Part shown: positions 46,001 to 52,864 of the stretch, piece by piece
Layout of the letters: each line of letters begins with the position of its first letter
Position numbering within the stretch: position 1 is the stretch's first letter
Assembly (NCBI RefSeq): GCF_009707955.1
Contig: NZ_WMDQ01000012.1
Span: forward strand, 102,869 to 166,868
Reading direction: 5' to 3'
Length of the DNA stretch: 64,000 nucleotides
Origin: Flavobacterium sp. LC2016-13
GTDB taxonomy: Bacteria > Bacteroidota > Bacteroidia > Flavobacteriales > Flavobacteriaceae
Made by a program: the position numbers and the translations under genes
Notes under the pieces: generated by a model
Databases searched by the model: none
The model's input: the letters and a program-made list of their open reading frames with translations, nothing else
Told to the model about the DNA's origin: nothing

Positions 46001-49000
46001 TAGGTACAGGCAGTGGATTTGGGATTGTAACTACGGGATCAGCCTCAGTAACAATTACGAATCGAGGTGTTATAAATGCAAATAGCTCATTTGGAATTGA
46101 TTCTCAATACACATCGCTGTTAACTTTTACTAATGAAAGCACTGGGGTATTTAATGGTAATTTTAGAGGAACAAATACATCTGTACTAAACCTAACCAAC
46201 CACGGAACAATAAATTATACAGAAGGAGGATATTGTTTAACTTTTAACGCTACATCTAGTTTAATTAACGATGGAACAATTAATGTTGCCGCTGGTGTTG
46301 GAATTACTAATCCAACTGGAGCTACAATTAGCAACTTGGCTTGTGGAAAAATTGTAATGAGTGCTGGAGACTACCAAAATGGAGGTACAACTACTAACGT
46401 AGGGCTTATTCAAATAACCAATGTTTTAACCAATACAGGAACATTTACTAATAATGGTGTTTTAAACTATGGCACTAAAACAGGTACGGTTGTCAATAGT
46501 GCTACTAGCTCTGTAATTGTTAATAATACACCAACTCCTATTTTTACTTATGGCGGTACGTATAACGGTACCATCGATGGTATTTTTAGCAATGCCACCG
46601 CTACTACATCGGCAGGGACATTTACTGCTCCTAATACTTTTACACCTTTGGTAACTTTACCTACTGGTTCGCAAACATTGTATACTAAAATTACACCTAA
46701 CGGAGGCGCTTGTACTTATATAGTACCTTTTACGTATTTGAATTGTAATATGACGCTAACCGCAGGCACACACAACAACCCAACAACTTGTTTGGGTACG
46801 GATGGAAAAATTAATTTTGCAACCACCAATTTAGTTGACGGAAGCTATTCTTTGCAGTACACCAAAGGAGGCACAGCAACTACAGCCAATGTTTCTGTTG
46901 TATCAAACGGATTTATTTTGACCGGGTTAACAGCTGAAATTTATGATGATTTCAAAATCAATTATTTGGGTTGTACAGCTTCGGATGGAACTTCAAAACA
47001 ATTGATTGATGATGCCGATACTACCGCTCCAGTTGCTGCTATTTCGACTTTGCCAACTATCAATGCCCAATGTTCGGTTACAAGCCTAACTCCTCCAACC
47101 GCTACGGACAATTGTGCAGGAACAATCACAGCAACAACCAATGCAGTGTTCCCAATCACGGCTTCCACAACGGTAACTTGGACGTATTCGGATGGGGTTA
47201 ATTCATCGCAACAAAACCAAACTGTAACTATTGCCGATACTACCGCTCCAGTTGCTGCTATTTCGACCTTGCCAACTGTAAACGCTCAATGTTCGGTTGC
47301 GAGTTTAACCGCTCCAACAGCTACGGACAATTGTGCAGGAACAATCACGGCAACAACCAATGCAGTGTTCCCAATCACGGCTTCCACAACCATAACTTGG
47401 ACGTATTCGGATGGGGTTAATTCATCCCAACAAAACCAAACCATTACGATTGCCGACACCGCCGCTCCAGTTGCTGCTATTTCGACCTTGCCAACTGTAA
47501 ACGCTCAATGTTCGGTTGCGAGTTTAACCGCTCCAACAGCTACGGACAATTGTGCAGGAAGTATTGTTGGAACAACCAATGCAGTGTTCCCAATCACGAC
47601 TTCGACAACCATAACTTGGACGTATTCGGATGGGATTAATTCATCGCAACAAAACCAAACCGTAACCATTGCCGATACTACCGCTCCAGTTGCCGATGTG
47701 GCGACTTTGCCAACCATAAATGCCCAATGTTCGGTTGCGAGTTTGACAGCACCAACCGCTACGGACAATTGTGCGGGAACAATCACAGCGACAACCAACA
47801 CGGTGTTTCCAATCACAGCTTCCACAACGGTAACTTGGACGTATTCGGATGGTGTTAATTCATCGCAACAAAATCAAACCGTAACCATTGCCGATACTAC
47901 CGCTCCAGTTGCCGATGTGGCGACTTTGCCAACCATAAATGCCCAATGTTCGGTTGCGAGTTTAACCGCTCCAACCGCTACGGACAATTGTGCAGGAACA
48001 ATCACAGCGACAACCAATGCTATTTTCCCAATCACGGCTTCGACAACGGTAACTTGGACGTATTCGGATGGGGTTAATTCATTGCAACAAAATCAGACTG
48101 TAACTATTGCCGATACCACGGCTCCAATTGCTGATGTGGCGACTTTGCCAACTGTCAATGCCCAATGTTCGGTTGCGAGTTTGACCGCACCAACAGCTAC
48201 GGACAATTGTGCAGGAACAATCACAGCGACAACCAATGCTATTTTCCCAATCACGGCTTCGACAACCATAACTTGGACGTATTCGGATGGGGTTAATTCA
48301 TTGCAACAAAACCAGACTGTAACTATTGCCGATACCACGGCTCCAGTTGCTGATGTGGCGACTTTGCCAACTATAAACGCCCAATGTTCGGTTGCGACTT
48401 TGACCGCACCAACAGCTACGGACAATTGTGCGGGAACAATCACAGCGACAACCAATGCTATTTTCCCAATCACGGCTTCGACAACCATAACTTGGACGTA
48501 TTCGGATGGGGTTAATTCATTGCAACAAAACCAGACTGTAACTATTGCCGATACCACGGCTCCAGTTGCTGATGTGGCGACTTTGCCAACTATAAACGCC
48601 CAATGTTCGGTTGCGAGTTTGACCGCTCCAACCGCTACGGATGCTTGTGCGGGAACAATCACAGCAACAACAAATGCAGTTTTCCCAATCACGGCTTCGA
48701 CAACGGTAACTTGGACGTATTCGGATGGGGTAAATTCTTTGCAACAAAACCAGACTGTAACCATTGCCGATACCACGGCTCCAGTTGCTGATGTGGCGAC
48801 TTTGCCAACTATAAACGCCCAATGTTCGGTTGCGACTTTGACCGCACCAACCGCTACGGATGCTTGTGCGGGAACAATCACAGCAACAACAAATGCAGTT
48901 TTCCCAATCACGGCTTCGACAACGGTAACTTGGACGTATTCGGATGGGGTTAATTCATTGCAACAAAATCAGACTGTAACTATTGCCGATACTACCAAGC

Positions 49001-49743
49001 CTATTATCAATTGTATAGGCAATCAAATCCTGTTTTGCAAGGCTACACTTCCGGATTATATTCCTTTAATTTCGGTGTCGGACAATTGCGATTCATCGGT
49101 AACGATTACGCAAAATCCAGCAAAAGGAAGTGCTTTTGTAAGTGGAATGATTGTAGAAATGACGGCTACGGATAAGAGTGGTAATTTTTCAAAATGTAGT
49201 TTTGTGGTAACCGCTACAACCGTTTCGGTAAATGCTGGGAATGATGTTTACATAAAAGAAGGTGAGAGCACTCAATTGGAAGCAAACGCATCAACAACTG
49301 GAAGTTTTGAATGGAATGGAGCAATAGGATTGAACAATTTGTTTGTTGTGAGTCCATTAGAAACTACTACTTATACTATCAATTTTACCAGTTCCGAGGG
49401 ATGTTTGGCAACCGATGAAGTTACAGTTTTTGTAGAGCCAGCCCCAAAAGACGATACCAAATATGGCATTTCTCCAAACGACGATGGTATAAACGATTTT
49501 TGGAAAATAGATAGCATAGAAGAGCATCCAGACAACCAAGTTTCTATTTACAACCGATGGGGAGATTTGGTTTTTTATATCGAAAATTACAACAATACCA
49601 CCAATGTGTTTAGTGGTATTGCTAATAAAAAACGAAGTATGGGAGCTGATGTTTTACCCGAAGGAACTTACTTTTTTGATATTAAAATAAACGGTACACA
49701 TCATCTTAATAAAACCAAGGGATTCTTGGTATTAAAACGATAA
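37003..49743 (+). CDS. Giant repeat adhesin with T9SS type B sorting domain (4246 aa)
   Basis: One continuous 12.7-kb frame. It has a signal peptide (MKKLYTLLLFLVAMAQMQAQ). Six choice-of-anchor-D/ASH-like modules start near residues 186, 726, 1031, 1461, 2241 and 2766 (each N-L/I-x-G-N ... FGS ... RTFTIENT ... TVSIANDD). A beta-helix region lies at about 313-716 (YVNQSRP ... NCTI repeats). Three arrays of 25-residue BspA/DUF285 repeats (SWNVGNVTNMSAMF, GATAFNQNI) lie near 1163-1410, 1986-2193 and 2370-2733. Two NWTPNG-type modules lie near 1586 and 2893. Nine tandem 73-residue HYR-like repeats occupy 3339-3995, followed by a divergent tenth. The gliding-motility C-terminal/type B sorting domain (YGISPNDDGINDFWKI, NRWGDLVF, LPEGTYFFDI) ends the protein. 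Probable cell-surface adhesin, SprB-like in organisation, partnered by the PorP/SprF gene 3 bases downstream. Confidence 0.92.
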   Translation: MKKLYTLLLFLVAMAQMQAQCLSLATPYNSNNSNKGVMFNIVTGATPITITSFDMNLIGTSTGIFEIYYKSGTYVGSESNGAAWTLAGSASATSLGTNQSTPIPLALSIPIPANTTYAFYITNNDPIIPAGVRYTNGTYTTLASDAYMSIDGGIGKAYPFGQTFIDRRVNCTPHYYINSNACLPEINLKGNNVSIVSGDATPSTADHTNFGSVNLASGTVVRTFTIENTGAVALNLTGTPKVAISGTNAADFTVTTQPTSPVAATTGTTTFAITFDPSAAGIRTATVSIANDDADENPYTFAIQGSATAGNIVYVNQSRPDNLGDGYSWATAKKDITSAINIVSSGNEIWVAAGIYKPHASDKTFSFNIPTGVKVYGGFAGTESTLTDRNMTLISTTNLTTLSGDLNGNDSGFSNQTDNSYRIVTFETANSSTVLDGFRILGANNTNGNMLSGYGGGIYNDGSFPGFAGNSSNPLIANCTITYCSAFLGGGMYNNGSGGGDASPTIINCIFISNRAGDSGAGLANYGTSGKSSPTIERCSFIGNSSSFNSGAMNNHGDSGICSPIITNCIFSGNDAINNGGAMVNTGTNGGSSIPVITNCSFSGNKAGVVGGVIRNNTANPVIKNSIIWGNSSIFNNNGGSTTATYSIIEGGYAGTGNINLNPLFVTQPAFASAPITTGNLHLASSSPAINAGTNIGAPNIDFDGATRPLEGIVDIGAYETVAALPEINIKGNNTSIANADTTTTLADHTYFGSVEVTSGTQARTFTIENTASGSLNLTGTPKVAIIGFDSGDFTVTTQPTSPIAGNGNTTFVVTFNPSVAGTRTATVSIANNDTDENPYTFAIQGTGTCNIVLVPGTVTNPTTCSGANGSIDFSTINLPSGTYSLSFTATGAGATTSPQNVTASPSSFTLSGLKAGTYSDFSITSGGCTGSVSTSKVLSDPTSVGGSVGGGGTICSGATSALLSLTGHTGTVVKWQSSVSPFTIWTDIANTTASYTSGVLTATTQFRAVVQNGTCASANSTATTVTVNNCNPEINIRGNATTITNADTTPSSADHTDFGSADVTSGTIARTFTIENTATAPLNLTGTPKVAISGTNAGDFTVTTQPTSPIAGNGSTTFVVTFDPLLAGTRTATVSIANDDTDENPYTFAIQGTATLSSNPFITRWDLSKAGSGANEISFGASTVGNVHYTWQEVGGGGATGSGSFSGSSAVITGLPTNAIIDLSIDKTNFRQIAISNGTNKLRLADIKQWGGVAWTSMQAAFYGCSNLTISATDIPNLSGVSAMESMFNNCSTLNAPTNINSWNVANVSSMKDMFYQATAFNQNISNWNVSAVTNMSSMFTKASTFNQNIGSWNISAVTDMNTMLKEATAFNQSLAAWGTKFNANVTIANLLDASGLNLANYDATLIGFHSGSVTGKSLGASGLQYCAATTERTNLILPTTSGGKGWSITGDNLSSGCVSEINLKGNGNTILNNDTSPSTTDHTDFGSVAFTSGTIARTFTIENTAIAPLNLSGTPKVAITGANAADFTITTQPTSPIAPTTGTTTFVVTFDPPTVGLRTATLSIANNDTNENPYTFAIQGTGTGVCTQVATATDNMTWNGIANNDWSNPCNWTPNGVPTATNLIIIDNVANDPIVSTTAVAKNIFLNTASILTISSTGNLTITETSPSSSAIDGIGIYPSATLTNNGNLTITSNSYGLNLNRANAAFTNNGTSVVNSPQGLILYNNNQTFTNSGTITFNTTGIGINFMPGYTGYSVVNSGTINLTVGLGISNATGGTITNLACGKIIMTAGDYENGGTTTNAGLIQITNALTNTGTFTNNGVLNYGSKTGTVANSTAGSVLVNNAQTPIFTYGGIFNGTIDGIFSNATATTSAGTFTAPNTFVPLGTLPTVSQTLYAKITPSGGSCSYVVPFIYNNFKSFITTWKTDNVSAGSSNATSITIPTFGTGYNYDVDWNNDGVFEQTGITGNVTHDYGTAGTYTVAIRGAFPRIFFNAAGDRNKILNINQWGNIAWENMQFAFRGCINLNSTATDVPNLSGVTDMTQMFRNATAFNGNIGSWNVANVTNMFAVFYGATAFNQDINSWNVANVTNMSAMFYQATAFNQNIGSWNVGNVTNMSAMFFGATAFNQNIGSWNVGAVTDMYNMFSGTTAFNQSLGTWGAKFNTAVALTNMLNNCGMDVANYDATLTGFNAGTVTGLSLGATTLKYCASATDRANLVKPTATGGKGWTISGDALSATCVPEINIRGNATTIANNNATPTPADHTDFGSTNVASGTIARTFTIENIGASALSLNGTPLVTISGTNASDFTVTTQPTNPINASGNSTFVVTFDPSALGTRTATVSIANDDADEGSYTFAIQGTATLSSNPFITRWDLSKAGTGANEISFGIETSGTVHYTWQEVGGGGAIGSGSFTGTSATIAGLPTNGSIDLSIDKTNFKHIVINNDLDNLRLIDIKQWGDVAWTSMQDAFFGCNNLNSTAIDIPNLSAVTNMRFMFADCIALNGPANINSWDVSAVNNMSNMFSGATAFNQNITSWNVGSVSDMSVMFSNAKAFDQNIGSWNVTNVTNMRSMFKGATAFNQNIGSWDVGNVNFMGSMFEGATAFNQNITSWNVEKVTHMRSMFKEATAFNQNITSWNVAEVTNMGSMFQGATAFNQNITSWNIGKVTNMFEMFQDATAFNQSLASWGTKFNTAVILNSMLNNCGMDVANYDATLTGFNAGTITGKSLGATNLKYCASAADRANLVQSIATGGKGWTIIDAGTACTPEINITGNATTIANNNTTPTLANHTDFGSTEVASGTIARTFTIENTGAGALNLSGTPLVTISGTNASDFTITTQPTSPVAATTGTTTFVVTFDPSALGTRAATVSIANNDADEGSYTFAIQGTGIIGTCSQIATAIENMTWNGVVSNDWSNPCNWTPNGIPTVTNQVIINDVANDPIVLNGTTAVAKEMYINGASVLTVNTGGILNINTSAQPNYIIIQGNGASIINEGAINVGTGSGFGIVTTGSASVTITNRGVINANSSFGIDSQYTSLLTFTNESTGVFNGNFRGTNTSVLNLTNHGTINYTEGGYCLTFNATSSLINDGTINVAAGVGITNPTGATISNLACGKIVMSAGDYQNGGTTTNVGLIQITNVLTNTGTFTNNGVLNYGTKTGTVVNSATSSVIVNNTPTPIFTYGGTYNGTIDGIFSNATATTSAGTFTAPNTFTPLVTLPTGSQTLYTKITPNGGACTYIVPFTYLNCNMTLTAGTHNNPTTCLGTDGKINFATTNLVDGSYSLQYTKGGTATTANVSVVSNGFILTGLTAEIYDDFKINYLGCTASDGTSKQLIDDADTTAPVAAISTLPTINAQCSVTSLTPPTATDNCAGTITATTNAVFPITASTTVTWTYSDGVNSSQQNQTVTIADTTAPVAAISTLPTVNAQCSVASLTAPTATDNCAGTITATTNAVFPITASTTITWTYSDGVNSSQQNQTITIADTAAPVAAISTLPTVNAQCSVASLTAPTATDNCAGSIVGTTNAVFPITTSTTITWTYSDGINSSQQNQTVTIADTTAPVADVATLPTINAQCSVASLTAPTATDNCAGTITATTNTVFPITASTTVTWTYSDGVNSSQQNQTVTIADTTAPVADVATLPTINAQCSVASLTAPTATDNCAGTITATTNAIFPITASTTVTWTYSDGVNSLQQNQTVTIADTTAPIADVATLPTVNAQCSVASLTAPTATDNCAGTITATTNAIFPITASTTITWTYSDGVNSLQQNQTVTIADTTAPVADVATLPTINAQCSVATLTAPTATDNCAGTITATTNAIFPITASTTITWTYSDGVNSLQQNQTVTIADTTAPVADVATLPTINAQCSVASLTAPTATDACAGTITATTNAVFPITASTTVTWTYSDGVNSLQQNQTVTIADTTAPVADVATLPTINAQCSVATLTAPTATDACAGTITATTNAVFPITASTTVTWTYSDGVNSLQQNQTVTIADTTKPIINCIGNQILFCKATLPDYIPLISVSDNCDSSVTITQNPAKGSAFVSGMIVEMTATDKSGNFSKCSFVVTATTVSVNAGNDVYIKEGESTQLEANASTTGSFEWNGAIGLNNLFVVSPLETTTYTINFTSSEGCLATDEVTVFVEPAPKDDTKYGISPNDDGINDFWKIDSIEEHPDNQVSIYNRWGDLVFYIENYNNTTNVFSGIANKKRSMGADVLPEGTYFFDIKINGTHHLNKTKGFLVLKR
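47017..48987 (+). repeat. Nine tandem 219-bp repeats inside the adhesin gene
   Basis: Exact period 219 bases: units begin at 47017, 47236, 47455, 47674, 47893, 48112, 48331, 48550 and 48769. Each encodes DTTAPVAD.ATLP... to ...NQTVTIA. Units differ by few substitutions in blocks (AAIS versus ADVA; DNCAG versus DACAG; SSQQ versus SLQQ), as expected from unequal crossing-over or conversion. Copy number is likely variable and assembly-sensitive. Confidence 0.95.
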
Positions 49744-49746
49744 ATA

Positions 49747-50679
49747 ATGATTCATAAAAATTTCAGACGAACTATTGTAATTTTGTTTAGCACGCAAATC
49801 AGTTTGGTTTTTGCACAACAAACGCCCGTATTTTCAAATTACAGTTACAATACTGTAGTGATTAATCCTGCCCATGCAGGATATTATGAAGATGTAGATG
49901 TAACTTTGATAAACACTGGTTTTTTTAATTCGGTTGAAGGAAGTCCTAAAAACATGGGATTAACTGTAAACGCTCCGCTTCGTTCCAAGCATTTGGGCTT
50001 GGCAGGCGGTATTGCAACCGACGAAATAGGAGTTACAACAGCCACTAGCTTTTTTGGGGCTTATGCCTATAAAATTTTCTTTGATTCTGAATATGGTCAA
50101 GGCAGGTGGTGGGCTTATGACCCCAATGTTTTGTCGTTTGGAGTTAGTGCGGGTGGCACCATGTATAGCGAGGATTTACTGAGCTTGAAAATTGAAAATG
50201 ACCCTGAATTTCAAAACAATACTAATGCTTTTATTCCTACTGTTGGGGTTGGTGTTTTATATAATAGGGATCGTATTTATTGGGGAATTTCTGCTCCCAA
50301 TGTATTAGGAAACTCCTTATCGTCCGAGCGAAATATCAATTTTAAAAATCCGTATTATAGTTATTTTGGCTATCGCTTTTTTACCACACAATTAGAGGAA
50401 GTATTGGTTAATCCAAGTGTGTTGGTCAAATATGTTTCGGGAGCGCCACTTCAAATTGATTGTAATGTAATTATCAATTATTTGAATAAGGTAGAGTTTG
50501 GAGCTGGATACCGTACCAGTGAAACCATCAATTTGTTAGCAGGATTTCATTTAGGGACTAATTTTAAATTATTATACAATTATAGCTACGCCCTAAAACA
50601 ATACAACAACATCAATACGCATGGGATTATACTTAATTACAGGTTTGGGAATGGGTATGAAGAAAAAGGTTTCAAATAA
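49747..50679 (+). CDS. PorP/SprF family T9SS outer-membrane protein
   Basis: A 310-residue beta-barrel-type protein with signal peptide (to about residue 24, LVFAQQ). Family motifs are PVFSNYSYNTVVINPAHAGY near the start, VNAPLRSKHLGLAGGIATDE near 75, and a C-terminal EFGAGYRTSETINLLAGFHLG. PorP/SprF proteins are needed for secretion or surface attachment of partner proteins with type B sorting domains, as SprF for SprB. Three bases separate it from the giant adhesin, so co-transcription and a dedicated partnership are likely. Confidence 0.92.
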   Translation: MIHKNFRRTIVILFSTQISLVFAQQTPVFSNYSYNTVVINPAHAGYYEDVDVTLINTGFFNSVEGSPKNMGLTVNAPLRSKHLGLAGGIATDEIGVTTATSFFGAYAYKIFFDSEYGQGRWWAYDPNVLSFGVSAGGTMYSEDLLSLKIENDPEFQNNTNAFIPTVGVGVLYNRDRIYWGISAPNVLGNSLSSERNINFKNPYYSYFGYRFFTTQLEEVLVNPSVLVKYVSGAPLQIDCNVIINYLNKVEFGAGYRTSETINLLAGFHLGTNFKLLYNYSYALKQYNNINTHGIILNYRFGNGYEEKGFK

Positions 50680-50770
50680 GAGCCTGTTTAAAAATGTAAA
50701 ATAAATAAAGTTTATTAGATTAAAGAAACCGATTGAAATTTGTCTTTTTGTAGTGACTAAACAAAAAAAG

Positions 50771-50975
50771 ATGTATCCAATCGATTGAACAGAAAACCAG
50801 TGGCAATTTATAGAAAAAACTTTAGATTTTGTTAATAGAAAACGAAAACATAGTTTGCGCTTAATTTGGAATGCTATTGATTATCTACTGAAAACGTTGT
50901 CAATGGTGAAAGTTGCCTTTAAATTTTCCAAAATAGCAATTGGTTTATTATTACTATTCCAAGTGGTCTTATTTA
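50771..50975 (+). pseudogene. IS5-type transposase N-terminal relic
   Basis: Translation gives MYPID-stop-TENQWQFIEKTL, RKRKHSLRLIWNAIDYLLKT and, after a frameshift, LPLNFPK-stop-QLVYYYYSKW. This matches the start of IS5-family transposases (NQW...RKY.LREIWNAI.YL.KTGC.WRMLP..FP.W..VYYYF.KW). Two stops and a frameshift disable it and the rest is missing. ATAACCCAG (51030-51038) and CTGGGTTAT (51101-51109) form an inverted pair just downstream, possibly remains of ends or a terminator. Confidence 0.75.
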
Positions 50976-51133
50976 GGATAGTTTTTTTAATAAATTTACC
51001 AACATAATATTGTTTTGTTCAAAAAAAACATAACCCAGCTAAACAAAAATCATATATTCGTTGCTAACACAACGGTAAAATAAAATGATAAACTGTAAAA
51101 CTGGGTTATATTGGATATACTGACTTATGCAAA

Positions 51134-51541
51134 TTATGATACTAGAACATCATTTTTATACCATTTAAACAATTCAAGCACTAATAAAACATTGGAAACT
51201 AAAACAAAAGCGAGTAAACCAATTTGCGATAAATCCGATAAACTTTCGATAGTTGTAGAAATAAAATGAAAACCATTCAGTAGGCAAAATAAACTGGCAT
51301 AAAGCAACGAGATTATTTTAAAAACTTTATGGTTTAAATAGAGTGTCAAAAGACTAAAAAATAATGGTACTATGTTTACTAACAAAGTGAAATAGTGCAA
51401 AGAATATGGCATTGTACCTGTTGCTCCTGCTATTTTGATTTCTTCTCCAAAAAATAATCCTCGAAGTTCGTATTGTGTATGAAAATTGAGAGCAAGCACT
51501 ATTAGTGCCCAAAAGAAGCTGATTTTGATGGTGTTATTCAT
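51134..51541 (-). CDS. Four-helix membrane protein, unknown
   Basis: A 135-residue protein with hydrophobic segments near residues 6-20, 48-68, 72-95 and 105-125. No family recognised. It follows the lipoprotein gene on the same strand after 72 bases, but a terminator-like hairpin lies between, so it may be only partly co-transcribed with the TonB module. It could be an inner-membrane partner in the uptake system; nothing in the sequence proves this. Confidence 0.6.
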   Translation of the reverse strand: MNNTIKISFFWALIVLALNFHTQYELRGLFFGEEIKIAGATGTMPYSLHYFTLLVNIVPLFFSLLTLYLNHKVFKIISLLYASLFCLLNGFHFISTTIESLSDLSQIGLLAFVLVSNVLLVLELFKWYKNDVLVS

Positions 51542-51580
51542 GTTTTTAATTGACTAATTTTTGTTTTGGAAAAATAAAAA

Positions 51581-51601
51581 GGGATACCCAAAAAGTATCC
51601 C
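51581..51601 (-). terminator. Hairpin after the lipoprotein gene
   Basis: GGGATAC (51581-51587) pairs with GTATCCC (51595-51601); read on the minus strand the stem is followed by TTTTTATTTTT. Confidence 0.75.
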
Positions 51602-51613
51602 AAATTATAGCTA

Positions 51614-52837
51614 TTATAATTTTGCAAAACCACAAATACTGCCGCCTTCAGAAACCTGAAAAGATTGCGTTGCAGTTGTGCCGTTTACTTTAAAGAAACC
51701 ATTGATGTTTTGCGTTTTGTTTTCGACCATCAAGTAAATTTGTTTGTCTATTTCTACAATTGCATTAGCATTTCCGTTGAATGATACAATGGGTGCACCT
51801 GTAATTTTTTGAACTGCTTTTGTGTTTACATCAATGGTACTGTACTCCCAAATTTCATTACCAATATTAGAGAAGTCTGGTTTTATTCCTTCGTTTGGAA
51901 TACGAGTATAAATCTTGCCATTGCGAACTAAAATGTTATGAAAGAATCCGTTTTTGGTAATGTCATCCATTTTTATCATCCAATTAGCATCGATTTCTGT
52001 TTCTCCTTTTTTGATACGGTGTAAACTAGAACCGCCAGATCCAATACCAGCCATATCGCAAAAATAAAGATGACCATCATCGCCTAAATCCCACATTGGA
52101 TTCTCAAAAAACCAACCCGTTTGTACAATTTTGTTGCCTGTATCAAAGGTTATTATTTTGTCTAGATTTCCAGTGGCAATATCAATCACTGCCAATCGAA
52201 TAATACCGTCTTTAGAATCAAGATAGCCTTTTCTGGCAGTTGTACCATAATGAATATTGGCATAGAGTTTTCCTTCTTTTACCATCATCATAGTTTGACC
52301 AAGGCTAACAAATTCTTTAGTGGCATCTTGTAGTTTAGCTGTAAAATCAAGCTCTCCAGTACGTTGCATTGTAGTTGGATTGAATTTTTGAATTTTTAGT
52401 AATCCGAGTGCTGGGTCAAAATAGAAACCAGTTGTTTCGTTTACAATTACGTGCTGACCAGACCCAAAAATACTTTTATCGGTTGCAATGTAGCCTTCTT
52501 CTTTAAAGGTTTGAGTAGTAGCATCTACGCTATATTTTGTGATACCTCTTTCGCCTGATGCATTATGAAATCTATAAATGTATTTTCCAAATTGGCGAAT
52601 ACCTACCAGCCATTGTGCCTGCTTTGAAGTTCCTTTTACATTCGAGATTGTACCGCTCGGAATTGTAGAACCAAATGAAGTTATATAACCTGAATATGGA
52701 GAGGTGATTAAGGCAGAAACAACTACAAAATTAGAAGTGTCTGCTGTTGTGGCTTGATCATCGTCTTTACTGCAAGCCGAAAATAGTATAAGACTTGCTA
52801 GGCAAGCAATCGAGAATTTAAGAATTGTTTTTTTCAT
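51614..52837 (-). CDS. Surface lipoprotein, DUF4374-like, TonB partner
   Basis: A 407-residue lipoprotein (signal ending LILFSAC, Cys at about residue 22, then SKDDDQ). The body has repeating beta strands typical of a propeller (for example IRLAVIDIATGNLDKIITFD and WDLGDDGHLYFCDMAG) and resembles DUF4374 proteins found next to TonB-dependent receptors in Bacteroidota. It sits 27 bases after the receptor gene, so the two probably form an uptake pair with the lipoprotein as lid or ligand-binding part. A protein of similar size and type is paired with the second receptor at 58707. Confidence 0.75.
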   Translation of the reverse strand: MKKTILKFSIACLASLILFSACSKDDDQATTADTSNFVVVSALITSPYSGYITSFGSTIPSGTISNVKGTSKQAQWLVGIRQFGKYIYRFHNASGERGITKYSVDATTQTFKEEGYIATDKSIFGSGQHVIVNETTGFYFDPALGLLKIQKFNPTTMQRTGELDFTAKLQDATKEFVSLGQTMMMVKEGKLYANIHYGTTARKGYLDSKDGIIRLAVIDIATGNLDKIITFDTGNKIVQTGWFFENPMWDLGDDGHLYFCDMAGIGSGGSSLHRIKKGETEIDANWMIKMDDITKNGFFHNILVRNGKIYTRIPNEGIKPDFSNIGNEIWEYSTIDVNTKAVQKITGAPIVSFNGNANAIVEIDKQIYLMVENKTQNINGFFKVNGTTATQSFQVSEGGSICGFAKL

Positions 52838-52864
52838 TGTTTGATTATTGATTGTTATAAAATA

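Noticed and set aside
48093..48911. Long minus-strand open frame (272 codons) across the adhesin repeats
   Set aside because: It mirrors the 219-base repeats of the sense gene, has no start context or known family, and other antisense frames appear over the same repeats.
47017..48987. Regular direct repeats as a CRISPR-like array
   Set aside because: Period is 219 bases with no unique spacers, and the sequence is in-frame protein coding.
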